Shown: in pieces, positions 1 through 8,078 of the stretch | How the letters are laid out: each line of letters opens with the position of its first letter | Position numbering within the stretch: the stretch's first letter is position 1 | Assembly: GCF_010723735.1 (NCBI RefSeq) | Contig: NZ_BLLB01000002.1 | Location: forward strand, 2,976,001 to 3,040,000 | Reading direction: 5' to 3' | Length of the DNA: 64,000 nucleotides | Origin: Mycolicibacterium hippocampi | GTDB lineage: Bacteria; Actinomycetota; Actinomycetes; Mycobacteriales; Mycobacteriaceae | Program-made: the position numbers and the translations under genes | Notes under the pieces: generated by a model | The model's input: only the letters and a program-made list of their open reading frames with translations | Databases searched by the model: none | What the model was told of the DNA's origin: nothing

Positions 1-475
1 CGGCTGCGAGCCCGCCGCCGTGGAAGGACATCGCCGCCGCGACCCGCTCGGGAACACTGCCGGCGACCACCAGGGAGGTGCGGCCGCCCATGCAGTACCC
101 GGTGGTTCCGAACGACGTTCCGCTGACCTCAGGCCGCGCCGACAGATAATCGAAGAACGCCGTTGCGTCGGCCACCATCCTGTCGGTGGTCACCGTGGAG
201 ATCATCGCGAACAACCGCGCGCGTTCGGCCTGGTCCTCGAACACCGTGGCCATGCTGAACGGCGCCCACTCACCCTCGCGGTAGTAGACGTCCGGCACCA
301 GCACGGCGTATCCATGACCGGCGAGTTCGTCGGCCATCGCGGAAAAGGTGGGGCGCACGCCTCCCGCGTCGGGGTACATGACGACGCCGGGCCAGGGCCC
401 GTTCCCGTCGGGGGTGTGTAGGGAGACAGGGCAGGAGCCGTCGGCGGTCGCCACGGCATCGTTGATCGTCGGCAT
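1..475 (-). CDS. Dienelactone hydrolase family protein (3' end outside window)
   Basis: About 158 N-terminal residues are visible, starting at an ATG whose first base is 475. The text PWPGVVMYPDAGG, then a GYCMGGR nucleophile elbow (Cys in the nucleophile position) near residue 140, is typical of dienelactone hydrolases, alpha/beta-hydrolases with a Cys-His-Asp triad. The gene is divergent from thyA across 41 bp, which is the arrangement of Rv2765 and thyA in M. tuberculosis. The rest of the protein, including the catalytic Asp and His, lies beyond the left edge. The substrate is not predictable from this sequence. Confidence 0.85.
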   Translation of the reverse strand, partial: MPTINDAVATADGSCPVSLHTPDGNGPWPGVVMYPDAGGVRPTFSAMADELAGHGYAVLVPDVYYREGEWAPFSMATVFEDQAERARLFAMISTVTTDRMVADATAFFDYLSARPEVSGTSFGTTGYCMGGRTSLVVAGSVPERVAAAMSFHGGGLAA

Positions 476-504
476 GGTTGTAGTTCTACTCCGGCCGGGC
501 CACG

Positions 505-510
505 TAAGCT
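505..510 (+). promoter_or_regulatory. -10 hexamer TAAGCT of thyA, leaderless arrangement
   Basis: TAAGCT matches the mycobacterial TANNNT -10 pattern and ends 6 nt before the thyA GTG at 517. No Shine-Dalgarno sequence precedes the start, so transcription probably begins at the start codon. Confidence 0.55.
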
Positions 511-516
511 GGGCGC

Positions 517-1317
517 GTGCCGATCGCCACCCCGTATGAGGATCTGTTGCGCCGGGTGCTCGACACCGGGATCCCGAAGTCCGACCGCACCGGCACCGGG
601 ACCCGCAGCCTGTTCGGTCACCAGCTGCGCTACGACCTCGGGGCCGGGTTTCCGCTGATCACCACGAAGAAGGTGCATACCAAGTCGATCGTCTACGAGC
701 TGCTGTGGTTCCTGCGCGGTGACTCGAACGTCCGGTGGCTGCAAGAACGCGGTGTCACGATCTGGGACGAATGGGCGTCCCCCACAGGAGATCTCGGCCC
801 GGTGTACGGCGTCCAGTGGCGGTCCTGGCCGACGCCGTCGGGTGCCCACATCGACCAGATCAGCGCAGCTCTGGAACTGCTGAAGTCCGACCCCGACTCG
901 CGACGCAACATCGTCTCGGCGTGGAACGTCGGAGAGATACCGCAGATGGCGCTGCCGCCGTGCCACGCGTTCTTTCAGTTCTACGTGGCACAGGGCCAAC
1001 TGAGCTGTCAGCTCTACCAACGCAGCGCCGACCTGTTCCTGGGGGTGCCGTTCAACATCGCCAGCTATGCGCTGCTGACCCACATGATGGCCGCGCAGGC
1101 CGGCCTCGGTGTCGGCGAGTTCATCTGGACCGGAGGAGACTGTCACATCTATGACAACCACGTCGAGCAGGTCACCGAGCAACTGTCGCGGACTCCGCGT
1201 CCCTACCCGGAACTCGTTCTGGCGCATCGGGATTCGATCTTCGACTACACCTACGACGATATCGTCGTGAAGAACTACGACCCACATCCGGCGATCAAGG
1301 CACCGGTGGCGGTATGA
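517..1317 (+). CDS. thyA: Thymidylate synthase ThyA
   Basis: Folate-dependent thymidylate synthase, 266 residues, the usual size for this family. It makes dTMP from dUMP using methylenetetrahydrofolate and releases dihydrofolate. Visible marks are the N-terminal SDRTGTGT loop, the catalytic Cys in [12 protein letters not shown], the [19 protein letters not shown] block and the C-terminal IKAPVAV. The GTG at 517 is chosen from the -10 box 6 nt upstream and the family start. dfrA follows, so the dihydrofolate produced here is recycled by the next gene product. The stop codon lies inside the first copy of a 27-bp repeat that fills the gap to dfrA. The window also carries thyX. Confidence 0.97.
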   Translation: MPIATPYEDLLRRVLDTGIPKSDRTGTGTRSLFGHQLRYDLGAGFPLITTKKVHTKSIVYELLWFLRGDSNVRWLQERGVTIWDEWASPTGDLGPVYGVQWRSWPTPSGAHIDQISAALELLKSDPDSRRNIVSAWNVGEIPQMALPPCHAFFQFYVAQGQLSCQLYQRSADLFLGVPFNIASYALLTHMMAAQAGLGVGEFIWTGGDCHIYDNHVEQVTEQLSRTPRPYPELVLAHRDSIFDYTYDDIVVKNYDPHPAIKAPVAV

Positions 1318-1395
1318 GGACTGCTCGCAGGTCCGAATCATGGAGGACTGCTCGCAGGTCCGAATCATGAGGACTGCTCGCGGGTCCGGATCATG
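1316..1395 (+). repeat. Three tandem 27-bp repeats between thyA and dfrA, each ending in ATG
   Basis: Copies lie at 1316-1342, 1343-1369 and 1369-1395 (the last two share one G). Copies one and two are identical and copy three differs at two positions. Each runs from GAGGACTGCTCG to a final ATG. The last ATG is the dfrA start, and the first copy begins within the thyA stop codon. From the ATG at 1340 an 18-codon reading frame runs to a TGA at 1394-1396, overlapping the dfrA start as ATGA. The repeat could therefore bear on coupled translation. Confidence 0.9.
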
Positions 1396-1887
1396 ACGGC
1401 GACCCTCAACCTGATCTGGGCGCAGTCCAGCTCCGGGGTCATCGGCCGGGACAACACCGTTCCGTGGCGGGTGCCCGAGGACCTGGTCCGCTTCAAAGAG
1501 CTCACCATGGGCCACACCGTCATCATGGGCAGGCTGACCTGGGAGTCACTGCCGACAACTGTGCGCCCGTTGCCCGGCCGCAAGAACATCGTGGTGACAC
1601 GGCAGCCCGGTTACCTGGCCGAAGGGGCGCAAGTCGTCGGCTCCCTCGAGGACGCGCCGCTCGACGACGCCTGGGTGATCGGTGGTTCGCAGATCTACGG
1701 TCTGGCGCTGCCGCTGGCGAGCCGATGTGAAATCACCGAGGTCGACCTCGATCTGCACAGGCAGGACGACGACGCGTTGGCGCCGGTCCTCGACGAGTCC
1801 TGGGCCGGCACCGAAGGGCCCTGGCAGGACAGCTCCTCGGGGTTGCGTTACCGGTTCTACAGTTATCACCGCATCCCCGAGTCGTAG
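1393..1887 (+). CDS. dfrA: Dihydrofolate reductase
   Basis: NADPH-dependent reduction of dihydrofolate to tetrahydrofolate; target of trimethoprim. At 164 residues it has family length and the full motif set: [19 protein letters not shown] at the N-terminus, the acidic active-site residue in [22 protein letters not shown], and the nucleotide-binding WVIGGSQIY. It sits 75 bp behind thyA on the same strand and is likely co-transcribed. No usable Shine-Dalgarno sequence lies 5-10 nt before the ATG. The start is the last ATG of a triplicated 27-bp unit and overlaps the stop of a possible 18-codon upstream frame. Confidence 0.97.
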   Translation: MTATLNLIWAQSSSGVIGRDNTVPWRVPEDLVRFKELTMGHTVIMGRLTWESLPTTVRPLPGRKNIVVTRQPGYLAEGAQVVGSLEDAPLDDAWVIGGSQIYGLALPLASRCEITEVDLDLHRQDDDALAPVLDESWAGTEGPWQDSSSGLRYRFYSYHRIPES

Positions 1888-1931
1888 CCGCGACGTCGCA
1901 TTCTGTCGGTGCGGTAGGCGACGATGTCGTG

Positions 1932-3167
1932 ATGGCTTCCTCTGCCCCCGCTCGCGGGGCGACGCTGACCGCCGCCCAGGCACGCCGGATCGCCGTCACC
2001 GCGCAGGGATTCACCGAACCCAAGCCGGGTGGCCCGGTCACCCGGGCGCACCTGCGCAGGCTGACCGACCGCATCCAGGTGCTGCAGCTGGACTCGGTGT
2101 CGGTGGCGGTACGAGCGCACTACGCACCCGTTTTCAGCCGGCTCGGTCCCTACGACCGTCAGGTGCTGGACCGGGCGGCGTGGAGTCACTCGGCGCGCTC
2201 ACCGCGGCTGCTCGTCGAGTACTGGGCGCACGAGGCCGCGCTGATGTCGGTCGACGACTGGCCGCTGCTGCGCTGGCGCATGCGGGAGTACCGCCATGGC
2301 CGGTGGGGAACCGAGATCGTCAAGCGCAACGCCCGGCTCGCCGACGACATCGTGGCCGCGGTCGCGGCCCTGGGTCCGTCGACCGCCGCTCAGATCGAGG
2401 CGCACCTCGAGTCCGCACCCCGCGGGCGCAAGGGGCCGTGGTGGGATCGCAGCGACACCAAGTGGGTGGCCGAGGCGCTGTGGTCGGCAGGGGTGCTGAC
2501 GACGGCGACCAGGGTCGGGTTCGCCCGTCACTACGATCTCACCGAACGGGTGCTGCCTGCCGAGGTGGTGGCACGGGACGTCGACGAAGCCGACGCCATC
2601 CGGGAGCTGACGCTGCGGGCGGCCACCGCGCTCGGCATCGGCACCGAAGCCGACCTGCGCGACTACTTCCGGCTCGCCGCCCGGCAGGTGAAGCCGGCCA
2701 TCGCGGATCTGCTGGCCTGCGGGGAGATCGAGCGGGTCGACGTCGCGGGCTGGGCGGCGCCGGCCTATCTGCGCGCCGGCCAGATCATCCCGCGCAAGGA
2801 CCGGGGGACGGCACTGCTGTGCCCGTTCGACCCGCTGATCTTCTTCCGTCCCAGGATCGAGCGGCTGTTCGGGTTCCATTACCGCATCGAGATCTACACG
2901 CCGGCTCCCCGGCGTCAGTTCGGCTACTACGTGTGGCCGTTGATGGTCGACGGGCAGCTCGTCGGCCGGGTCGACCTCAAAGCCGACCGGATCACCAGCA
3001 CCCTCCACGTCGGCGGCGCGTTCGCCGAGGACGGGCACCGGCATTCGCAGGTCGCCGCGGCGCTGGCGGGGGAGCTGCGTGCGATGGCGAGCTGGCTCGG
3101 GCTCGACGACGTCAGCGTCGGTGAGCGCGGCGACCTCGTGACGGAGTTGCGCCGCAGTCTTGGTTAA
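1932..3167 (+). CDS. AlkZ/YcaQ-like winged-helix DNA glycosylase
   Basis: 411 residues of the HTH_42 family, whose studied members (AlkZ of Streptomyces, YcaQ/AlkX of E. coli) excise bulky alkylated bases or unhook interstrand crosslinks. The segment LQLDSVSVAVRAHYAP contains a Gln-x-Asp signature, the catalytic form reported for the YcaQ branch, where AlkZ has Gln-x-Gln. Tandem winged-helix regions are expected across about residues 130-330, and a C-terminal beta domain carries LVGRVDLKADR. A GTG at 1929 directly abuts the chosen ATG at 1932. The gene follows dfrA by 44 bp and may be co-transcribed. A role in DNA repair is inferred from the family; the lesion handled is unknown. Confidence 0.8.
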   Translation: MASSAPARGATLTAAQARRIAVTAQGFTEPKPGGPVTRAHLRRLTDRIQVLQLDSVSVAVRAHYAPVFSRLGPYDRQVLDRAAWSHSARSPRLLVEYWAHEAALMSVDDWPLLRWRMREYRHGRWGTEIVKRNARLADDIVAAVAALGPSTAAQIEAHLESAPRGRKGPWWDRSDTKWVAEALWSAGVLTTATRVGFARHYDLTERVLPAEVVARDVDEADAIRELTLRAATALGIGTEADLRDYFRLAARQVKPAIADLLACGEIERVDVAGWAAPAYLRAGQIIPRKDRGTALLCPFDPLIFFRPRIERLFGFHYRIEIYTPAPRRQFGYYVWPLMVDGQLVGRVDLKADRITSTLHVGGAFAEDGHRHSQVAAALAGELRAMASWLGLDDVSVGERGDLVTELRRSLG

Positions 3168-3196
3168 GTGGTGCCCGTAGGGAAAGGATGGTGCCC

Positions 3197-4105
3197 ATGG
3201 ACTTTCTCCGCACGCCCGACGAGCGCTTCGAACAGCTGCCGGATTTTCCCTTCGCGCCGCACTATGTCGAGCTGGGCGCAGACCTCGCGGGATTGCGGAT
3301 GCACTACCTCGACGAGGGGCCGCCGGACGGGGAGGTGGTGTTGTTGCTCCACGGCGAGCCGTCCTGGAGCTATCTGTACCGGAAAATGATCCCGGTCCTC
3401 GTCGACGCCGGGTTGCGCGCCGTCGCGATCGACCTCGTCGGGTTCGGCCGCAGCGACAAACCGACCCTCCGGGAAAGCTACACCTACCAAGCGCATGTCG
3501 ACTGGACCTGGGCGGCCATCGAGGCCATCGGCCTGACCGACATGACGTTGGTCTGCCAGGACTGGGGTGGACTCATCGGCCTGCGCCTGGTGGGCGAGCA
3601 CCCGGACCGGTTCGCCAGAGTCGTGGCCGCCAACACCGTGCTGCCCACGGGAGATCAGCCTCCCGGTGAGGCGTTCCTGGCATGGCGACGGTTCAGCCAG
3701 GAGAGCCCGGAGTTCCCCGTCGGCAAGATCATCAACAACGCCTGTGTGTCGAATGTGCCCGCAGACGTGATGGCGGCCTACGACGCGCCGTTCCCCGACG
3801 ATTCCTACAAGGCCGGCGCACGGCACTTCCCGATGCTGGTACCGACCAGCCCCGACGATCCCGCGTCTGCGGCGAACCGGGCCGCCTGGGAGTCGCTGCG
3901 CCGTTTCGACCGGCCTTTCCTGTGTGCGTTCTCCGACTCCGACCCGATCACCCGTGATGCCGCACCGATGCTGCGCAAGCTCGTCCCGGGAGCCGCCGGG
4001 CAGCCCCTGGTGACGATCGAGCAGGCCGGCCACTTCCTGCAGGAGGACAAAGGCCGCGAGCTCGCCGAAGTCGTGGTGGATTTCGTCAACGCCAACCCGC
4101 GTTAG
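3197..4105 (+). CDS. dhaA: Haloalkane dehalogenase
   Basis: Alpha/beta-hydrolase of 302 residues that hydrolyses carbon-halogen bonds, closest in features to the DhlA/Rv2296-type subfamily. HGEPSWSYLYR gives the oxyanion and halide region (residues 52-62). CQDWGG supplies the nucleophile Asp122 with halide-binding Trp123. FLAWRRF provides a likely second halide-binding Trp163, SDSDPI the catalytic acid, and AGHFLQED the base His279. An in-frame ATG at 3188 exists, but 3197 is preferred because GGAAAGG (3181-3187) is then 9 nt upstream and MDFLRTPDERF matches family N-termini. The natural substrate cannot be read from sequence. Confidence 0.88.
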   Translation: MDFLRTPDERFEQLPDFPFAPHYVELGADLAGLRMHYLDEGPPDGEVVLLLHGEPSWSYLYRKMIPVLVDAGLRAVAIDLVGFGRSDKPTLRESYTYQAHVDWTWAAIEAIGLTDMTLVCQDWGGLIGLRLVGEHPDRFARVVAANTVLPTGDQPPGEAFLAWRRFSQESPEFPVGKIINNACVSNVPADVMAAYDAPFPDDSYKAGARHFPMLVPTSPDDPASAANRAAWESLRRFDRPFLCAFSDSDPITRDAAPMLRKLVPGAAGQPLVTIEQAGHFLQEDKGRELAEVVVDFVNANPR

Positions 4106-4161
4106 GCGATGCAGGTCGGGCTTCCGAGATGACGCAGCGCTGATTCGCGGGCACACTTCGG

Positions 4162-4167
4162 TATGGT
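4162..4167 (+). promoter_or_regulatory. Possible -10 hexamer TATGGT for the cyclase gene
   Basis: TATGGT lies in the 94-bp gap after the dehalogenase gene and fits TANNNT. Transcription would begin near 4174, about 26 nt before the GTG at 4200. No clear -35 was found. Confidence 0.35.
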
Positions 4168-4199
4168 TGCGCTGACGTGGACGCGCGCCGGTCAGGAAT

Positions 4200-5303
4200 G
4201 TGCACGTTCGGACGGGGTCGCTGATGGGCTGGTGGCAGACCGACCAGTTCGACTGGTTCACCATCTATCTGCGTGACCGCGGGCTGCAGTTGCGGTGGCG
4301 TCTTGCCGTCTTCGTCTTCACGGTGTTCCTGGGTGCGGTTCCCCTGTTGCTGCTCGCCAGCCCTGCCGGGCCGGACACCGCCCTGCGGAGGGGCTTCGCG
4401 ATCGCCGCTGCGGTCTCGGCGTTCGCGGTATCGACGTTGTGGTTGCTGCGCTGGCCGTCCCGCACCCAGTCGCTGATTTACAACGCTGTCTGCTCGGGTT
4501 GCATCGCCGCAGGCTGCCTCGTGGTACCGGACCCGTACGGCGGGTTGATGGGATGCACGCTCTTCGCGGCCGTCGGTGGGTTCCTGGCCTACTTCCACGC
4601 CTTGGCACATGTGCTCGCGAACTTTGTGGTGGCCATGGGCTGTGCCGCCATCACCGCCACCAGGATGTTCGTCGACACCGGGGACGGCGTTCTGGTGGTC
4701 GCGTCGTTTCTGCTCGTGATCGGTCTGAACATCGGGGTTCCGTTCGGGATCTACTCGGTGGTGCACACGTTGCGAGTGGATCTGAGGAACTCCGACCGCG
4801 ATCCGTTGACCGGACTGCTGAACAGGCGCTCGTTCTACAACGCGGTCCAGGAGCTCCTGGTGGCAGTGCAGGGTACGGCAGGCCTGCACCTCAACGTCAC
4901 GATGGTCGACCTCGACGACTTCAAGAAGCTCAACGACACCAGGGGGCATGCAGTCGGCGATCAGGCGCTGGTCGGTGTCGGCGTCGTTCTTGCCGAGAAC
5001 TGCAGTCGAGGCGCGGTTCTCGGCCGGCTGGGCGGCGAGGAGTTCGTCATCGCCGACACCGCCACCGCTGCGGAGCATGCCGCGGCGGCCGAACGCATCC
5101 GCGCCGGCATTGCCGCGACGCCCTACCGGATCACCGCCAGCCTCGGAACCTGCAGCGCGGCTCTGCCCGTGGATGTCTCGGACAGCGTCGCCGACTTCAT
5201 CGAGCAGCTGATCCGGGTGGCTGACGAGACGATGTACCGGTCGAAACGTGCCGGCGGCAACCGGTCCCAACGCCGTTATCTCGATCAGGCCGAATGCCCC
5301 TAA
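4200..5303 (+). CDS. Membrane-anchored diguanylate cyclase (GGDEF)
   Basis: 367 residues. The N-terminal half holds about six hydrophobic segments (roughly residues 30-200). They are followed by a GGDEF domain beginning at NSDRDPLTGLLNRRSF and carrying an intact GGEEF signature, so it should make cyclic di-GMP from GTP. The usual RxxD inhibitory site upstream of GGEEF is not recognisable, suggesting no product feedback. No EAL domain is present. GTG 4200 is taken as the start; ATG 4224 is an alternative giving MGWWQTDQFDWF. Its end overlaps the convergent deaminase gene by 4 bp. The sensed signal is unknown. Confidence 0.88.
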   Translation: MHVRTGSLMGWWQTDQFDWFTIYLRDRGLQLRWRLAVFVFTVFLGAVPLLLLASPAGPDTALRRGFAIAAAVSAFAVSTLWLLRWPSRTQSLIYNAVCSGCIAAGCLVVPDPYGGLMGCTLFAAVGGFLAYFHALAHVLANFVVAMGCAAITATRMFVDTGDGVLVVASFLLVIGLNIGVPFGIYSVVHTLRVDLRNSDRDPLTGLLNRRSFYNAVQELLVAVQGTAGLHLNVTMVDLDDFKKLNDTRGHAVGDQALVGVGVVLAENCSRGAVLGRLGGEEFVIADTATAAEHAAAAERIRAGIAATPYRITASLGTCSAALPVDVSDSVADFIEQLIRVADETMYRSKRAGGNRSQRRYLDQAECP

Positions 5304-5893
5304 TTCAGTGGAATGACGTTGTCACCCTTGGTTTCCTGATACTGCGTCGACAGCGCATCGTAGCGGCCGCGGATGACGTGGCGCTGCTCGCGCAGTCGGG
5401 TGCGTAGCGGTTCGGGCTCGCCGTCGATCAGGTCGCCGATCGCGTATGCCGTCCAGTACTCATTGGTGCGGCGGTACCCGCCGGGGTCCAGGCCGAACAC
5501 CTCCTTGAGGATCGCGAGGTCGTGGGGGATCGCGAAGCTGTCCCGAGAATCCTCGTGACTGTAGAAGTAGTAGTAGTTGTCGAAGCCCGCCCAGGTGATG
5601 GCCGACATGCACAGCGTGCAGGGCTCGTGGGTGGTCAGGAACACCAGATCGCGCGTCGACGGCCGCGCCGGCAGCTCGTAGAACTGCCGCAGCGTGTTGA
5701 TCTCACCGTGCCAGAGCGGATTGTCGGTTTCGTCGTTGGTGCCCGCGATGACCAGTGAGAGGTCCGATTTGTGCAACAGCGCCGCGCCGAACACCTTGTT
5801 GCCGTCGGCGACGGCGCGCTCGGTGAGCGGAAGGACGTCGTGTTCGATGACGTCGAGCAGTCGGGAGGTGAGCGTCACGGCCATGGCCAACAC
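5300..5893 (-). CDS. Cytidine/deoxycytidylate-deaminase-fold protein (nucleoside or base deaminase)
   Basis: 197 residues with the zinc-dependent deaminase signature: HGEINTL (zinc His and proton-shuttle Glu) and HEPCTLCMSAITWAG (PCxxC zinc ligands). This suits tRNA-adenosine, guanine or cytosine deaminase relatives, but the long C-terminal region rich in Tyr and Asp (DNYYYFYSHEDS) is not one I can assign to a named enzyme. The start is GTG 5893 or ATG 5884; neither has a clear ribosome-binding site. It lies 15 bp behind the TetR gene on the same strand, so it may belong to the monooxygenase-tetR transcription unit. Its 3' end overlaps the cyclase gene. Confidence 0.75.
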   Translation of the reverse strand: MLAMAVTLTSRLLDVIEHDVLPLTERAVADGNKVFGAALLHKSDLSLVIAGTNDETDNPLWHGEINTLRQFYELPARPSTRDLVFLTTHEPCTLCMSAITWAGFDNYYYFYSHEDSRDSFAIPHDLAILKEVFGLDPGGYRRTNEYWTAYAIGDLIDGEPEPLRTRLREQRHVIRGRYDALSTQYQETKGDNVIPLN

Positions 5894-5908
5894 TAACGCG
5901 GTCGGTCG

Positions 5909-6499
5909 TCACCCGCCGCCGACGAACCCGTCCTGTAGCACGGCGAACGCGCGGTCGAAAAGCGCGACCAGATCCTCGTCGTCCCCGGCCGCCCACGCCG
6001 AGATCGCCACGGTCATGGCCCCCAACACGGCGGCGGCCTGCACGGTGACGGCGTAGTTCGGGGCGGCCAAACCCGCTCGGCGTGCCAGAGCTCGCGCGAT
6101 GAGGTCCCGAGTCTGTTCCTGGGCCAACAGGTTCCGGCTCCGCAGTGCCGGAGTGTCGAGCACCAGCCGGGTCCGGATCAGCAACGCGTCCCGGTCGGTC
6201 GCCAAGATCGCGCGCAATCCTTCGCGTAACGCGGCCCCGACGGCGGCCAGCGGCGGTTCTCCGGGTGGGCGCGTCGCGATGAACTCTTCGAGCAGCGGAT
6301 CGTATTCGTCGTACTCGACCACTGCTTCCTTCTGCGGGAAGTGCCGGAAGAACGTCATGTGCGAGACGCCTGCCGAGGCGGCGATCTCGTCGACAGTGGT
6401 TGCATCGAAGCCTTTTTCGGCGAAGAGCGCAAGTGCGTGGTCCTGGATGAGGCGACGGGTCCGCGCTTTCTTGCGGGCGTGCCAGGTCGTCTCGGTCAC
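5909..6499 (-). CDS. TetR family transcriptional regulator
   Basis: 196 residues. The N-terminal helix-turn-helix of TetR proteins is clear: RRLIQDHALALFAEKGFDATTVDEIA followed by SAGVSHMTFFRHFPQKEAVV, with the recognition helix near residues 42-52. The C-terminal ligand domain is rich in Ala and Arg. The GTG start overlaps the stop of the upstream monooxygenase gene (GTGA), so the two are translationally coupled. Two abutting TGTTA-N5-TAACA palindromes just upstream of that operon are the obvious operator. The likely role is autoregulated repression relieved by a substrate of the oxygenase. Confidence 0.9.
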   Translation of the reverse strand: MTETTWHARKKARTRRLIQDHALALFAEKGFDATTVDEIAASAGVSHMTFFRHFPQKEAVVEYDEYDPLLEEFIATRPPGEPPLAAVGAALREGLRAILATDRDALLIRTRLVLDTPALRSRNLLAQEQTRDLIARALARRAGLAAPNYAVTVQAAAVLGAMTVAISAWAAGDDEDLVALFDRAFAVLQDGFVGGG

Positions 6500-7967
6500 G
6501 ACACCGGCGTCCGCTCCCCGAGTGCCTCATCGAGCCACGCCTCGAGGGCCCCGTGACTGGTTCCACGCCACGCCAGGTGTCCGTCCGGCCGAATCAGGAG
6601 GGTGTCCTTTTGTCCGTGGAGTGCAGCAACCTCGCCCAGGCGGGCCTTCGCCACCTCGGCGATGCTCCGGTCACCCAGCACAGCCCACCCGGGACCGAGC
6701 ACCTGATAGAGCCGAACCGCACGGCCGTCGTCGGTGAGGCAGGCGCGGTCACGCACCCGGTCACCGGCCCGGAGTCCCGGCAGCAGCCGCAGATGTCCGG
6801 CGCCGAGCGGCCCGCGCCGGTAGGAGACCTGCAACTGCGAACTCTTGTCGGTCATGAACTGCTGGATGGGGCGACGATTGAGCAAGGGCACGGCCACCCG
6901 GTTGCGCAGCAGTCGCGACAGGCGCCCTTGGCCCACCACGATCCGCGTGACCCCACTGGTCGAGGTGAGCACATCCTCGGCCACGGGTCGCCGCTCGGCG
7001 GCGTAGGTGTCGAGCAGCCGGTCGGCAGCGCGGCCCGAGATGACGAGGCCAGTTTGAATGCGAGGTTCTCGGCGTCACCTATCCCGGTGTTCATCCCCTG
7101 ACCGCCGAACGGGCTGTGGATGTGGGCGGCGTCGCCCGCGAGCAACACCCGGCCGGTGCGGTAGCTGTCGGCGAGCCTGCGGTGGATGCGGAACGTCGAC
7201 GTCCATTCCGTCGAGCGCACCGTCGCTCCGGCTTCCTCTGCGAGGTGGCGTGCCAGGGTCTCGACGATCTCGTCCTGGGTTTGATTCTCGTGACCCTCGG
7301 GCGCCAGGGCCATCAGCCGCCAGAGGTCCTCGCCGGGCAGCGGGAACGCGGCCAGCATGGTGTCGGCGCGCATCCAGGTCTGCACGCCGTCACGCGGCCG
7401 GTCGAGGTCGGCGTGGACGTCGGCAAGCAGGAAACGCTCGATGATCGGTACCCCCGGGAAGCCCACGGCCATGCACCGTCGGATCACGCTGTGGGCACCG
7501 TCGGCGCCGACCACCCAGGCAGCGTCGACGTCGGAGCCGTCCTCGAGGTGCACGGTGGCGCCATTCGACGACGCGGTGACACCGCACACCGCCCGGCCCC
7601 ATTCGACGGTCGTCCCCAGGGCGGTGAGGCGCTCGCGCAACGCACCCTCGATGTCGGCCTGCGAGATCAACAGCGCGCGAGGTCCGCCGAGACGGGTGGA
7701 CAGGCCGACGGGAAAGCTCGCCAGAGCCCGACCGTCGACATTGACGGTCACCCGTCGAATCGGCAGGCCACGGTCGGGGATGCCGCCGAGTGCGCAGAGT
7801 CGGTCGAGGACTTCGACGCCGCGGGGTTGCAGGCCAAGGGCGCGCGAGGTGACAGCGGCGTGTGGCGCCTTGTCGAGCACCCGTACCGCGATCCCGGCAG
7901 AGCGAAGGGCGCAGGCGAGGGTCAGGCCGGTGGGGCCGGCCCCCACCACGACGACGTCGGTGTGCAC
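6496..7967 (-). pseudogene. FAD-dependent aromatic-type monooxygenase, interrupted by a one-base deletion
   Basis: Flavoprotein hydroxylase of the PHBH/PheA family. The N-terminal dinucleotide-binding motif VVVVGAGPTGLTLACALR, the central GADGAHS and the second FAD motif GRVLLAGDAAHIHSPFGGQGMNTGIGDAENLAFKLA are all present. Reading then shifts frame at about 7041-7050: a missing G in GAGGCC breaks the expected continuation, which resumes in another frame as LVISGRAADRLLDTYAAERRP and runs to the stop at 6496. Total length would be about 490 codons. The start is GTG 7967, with a strong ribosome-binding site (CCTCCC on the plus strand, 7973-7978). It is either a recent pseudogene or a sequencing error. 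It heads the monooxygenase-tetR operon. Confidence 0.85.
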
Positions 7968-7981
7968 GCTCGCCTCCCGGA

Positions 7982-8011
7982 TGTTAGTAGCTAACATGTT
8001 ACTCACTAACA
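7982..8011. promoter_or_regulatory. Two abutting 15-bp palindromic operators (TetR site)
   Basis: TGTTAGTAGCTAACA (7982-7996) is followed without a gap by TGTTACTCACTAACA (7997-8011): two copies of TGTTA-N5-TAACA. Reading the minus strand, a -10-like TAACAT preceded by TGGACA at a 16-nt distance overlaps the pair. A bound repressor would therefore block the monooxygenase promoter. The site is 68 bp from the divergent thyX start. Confidence 0.8.
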
Positions 8012-8065
8012 CACAGTTGTCCAGCGAACCCCGGTGCGGTCCGCCGAATCGGCGTCGTCGCCGGA

Positions 8066-8071
8066 TAGGGT
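8066..8071 (+). promoter_or_regulatory. -10 hexamer TAGGGT of thyX, leaderless arrangement
   Basis: TAGGGT fits TANNNT and lies 7 nt before the thyX GTG at 8079. No ribosome-binding sequence intervenes. Confidence 0.55.
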
Positions 8072-8078
8072 TGGGCCC

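Noticed and set aside
202..1515. 437-codon minus-strand frame containing a duplicated MIRTCEQSS peptide
   Set aside because: The peptide repeat is only the reverse reading of the 27-bp DNA repeat before dfrA; the rest is antisense to thyA.
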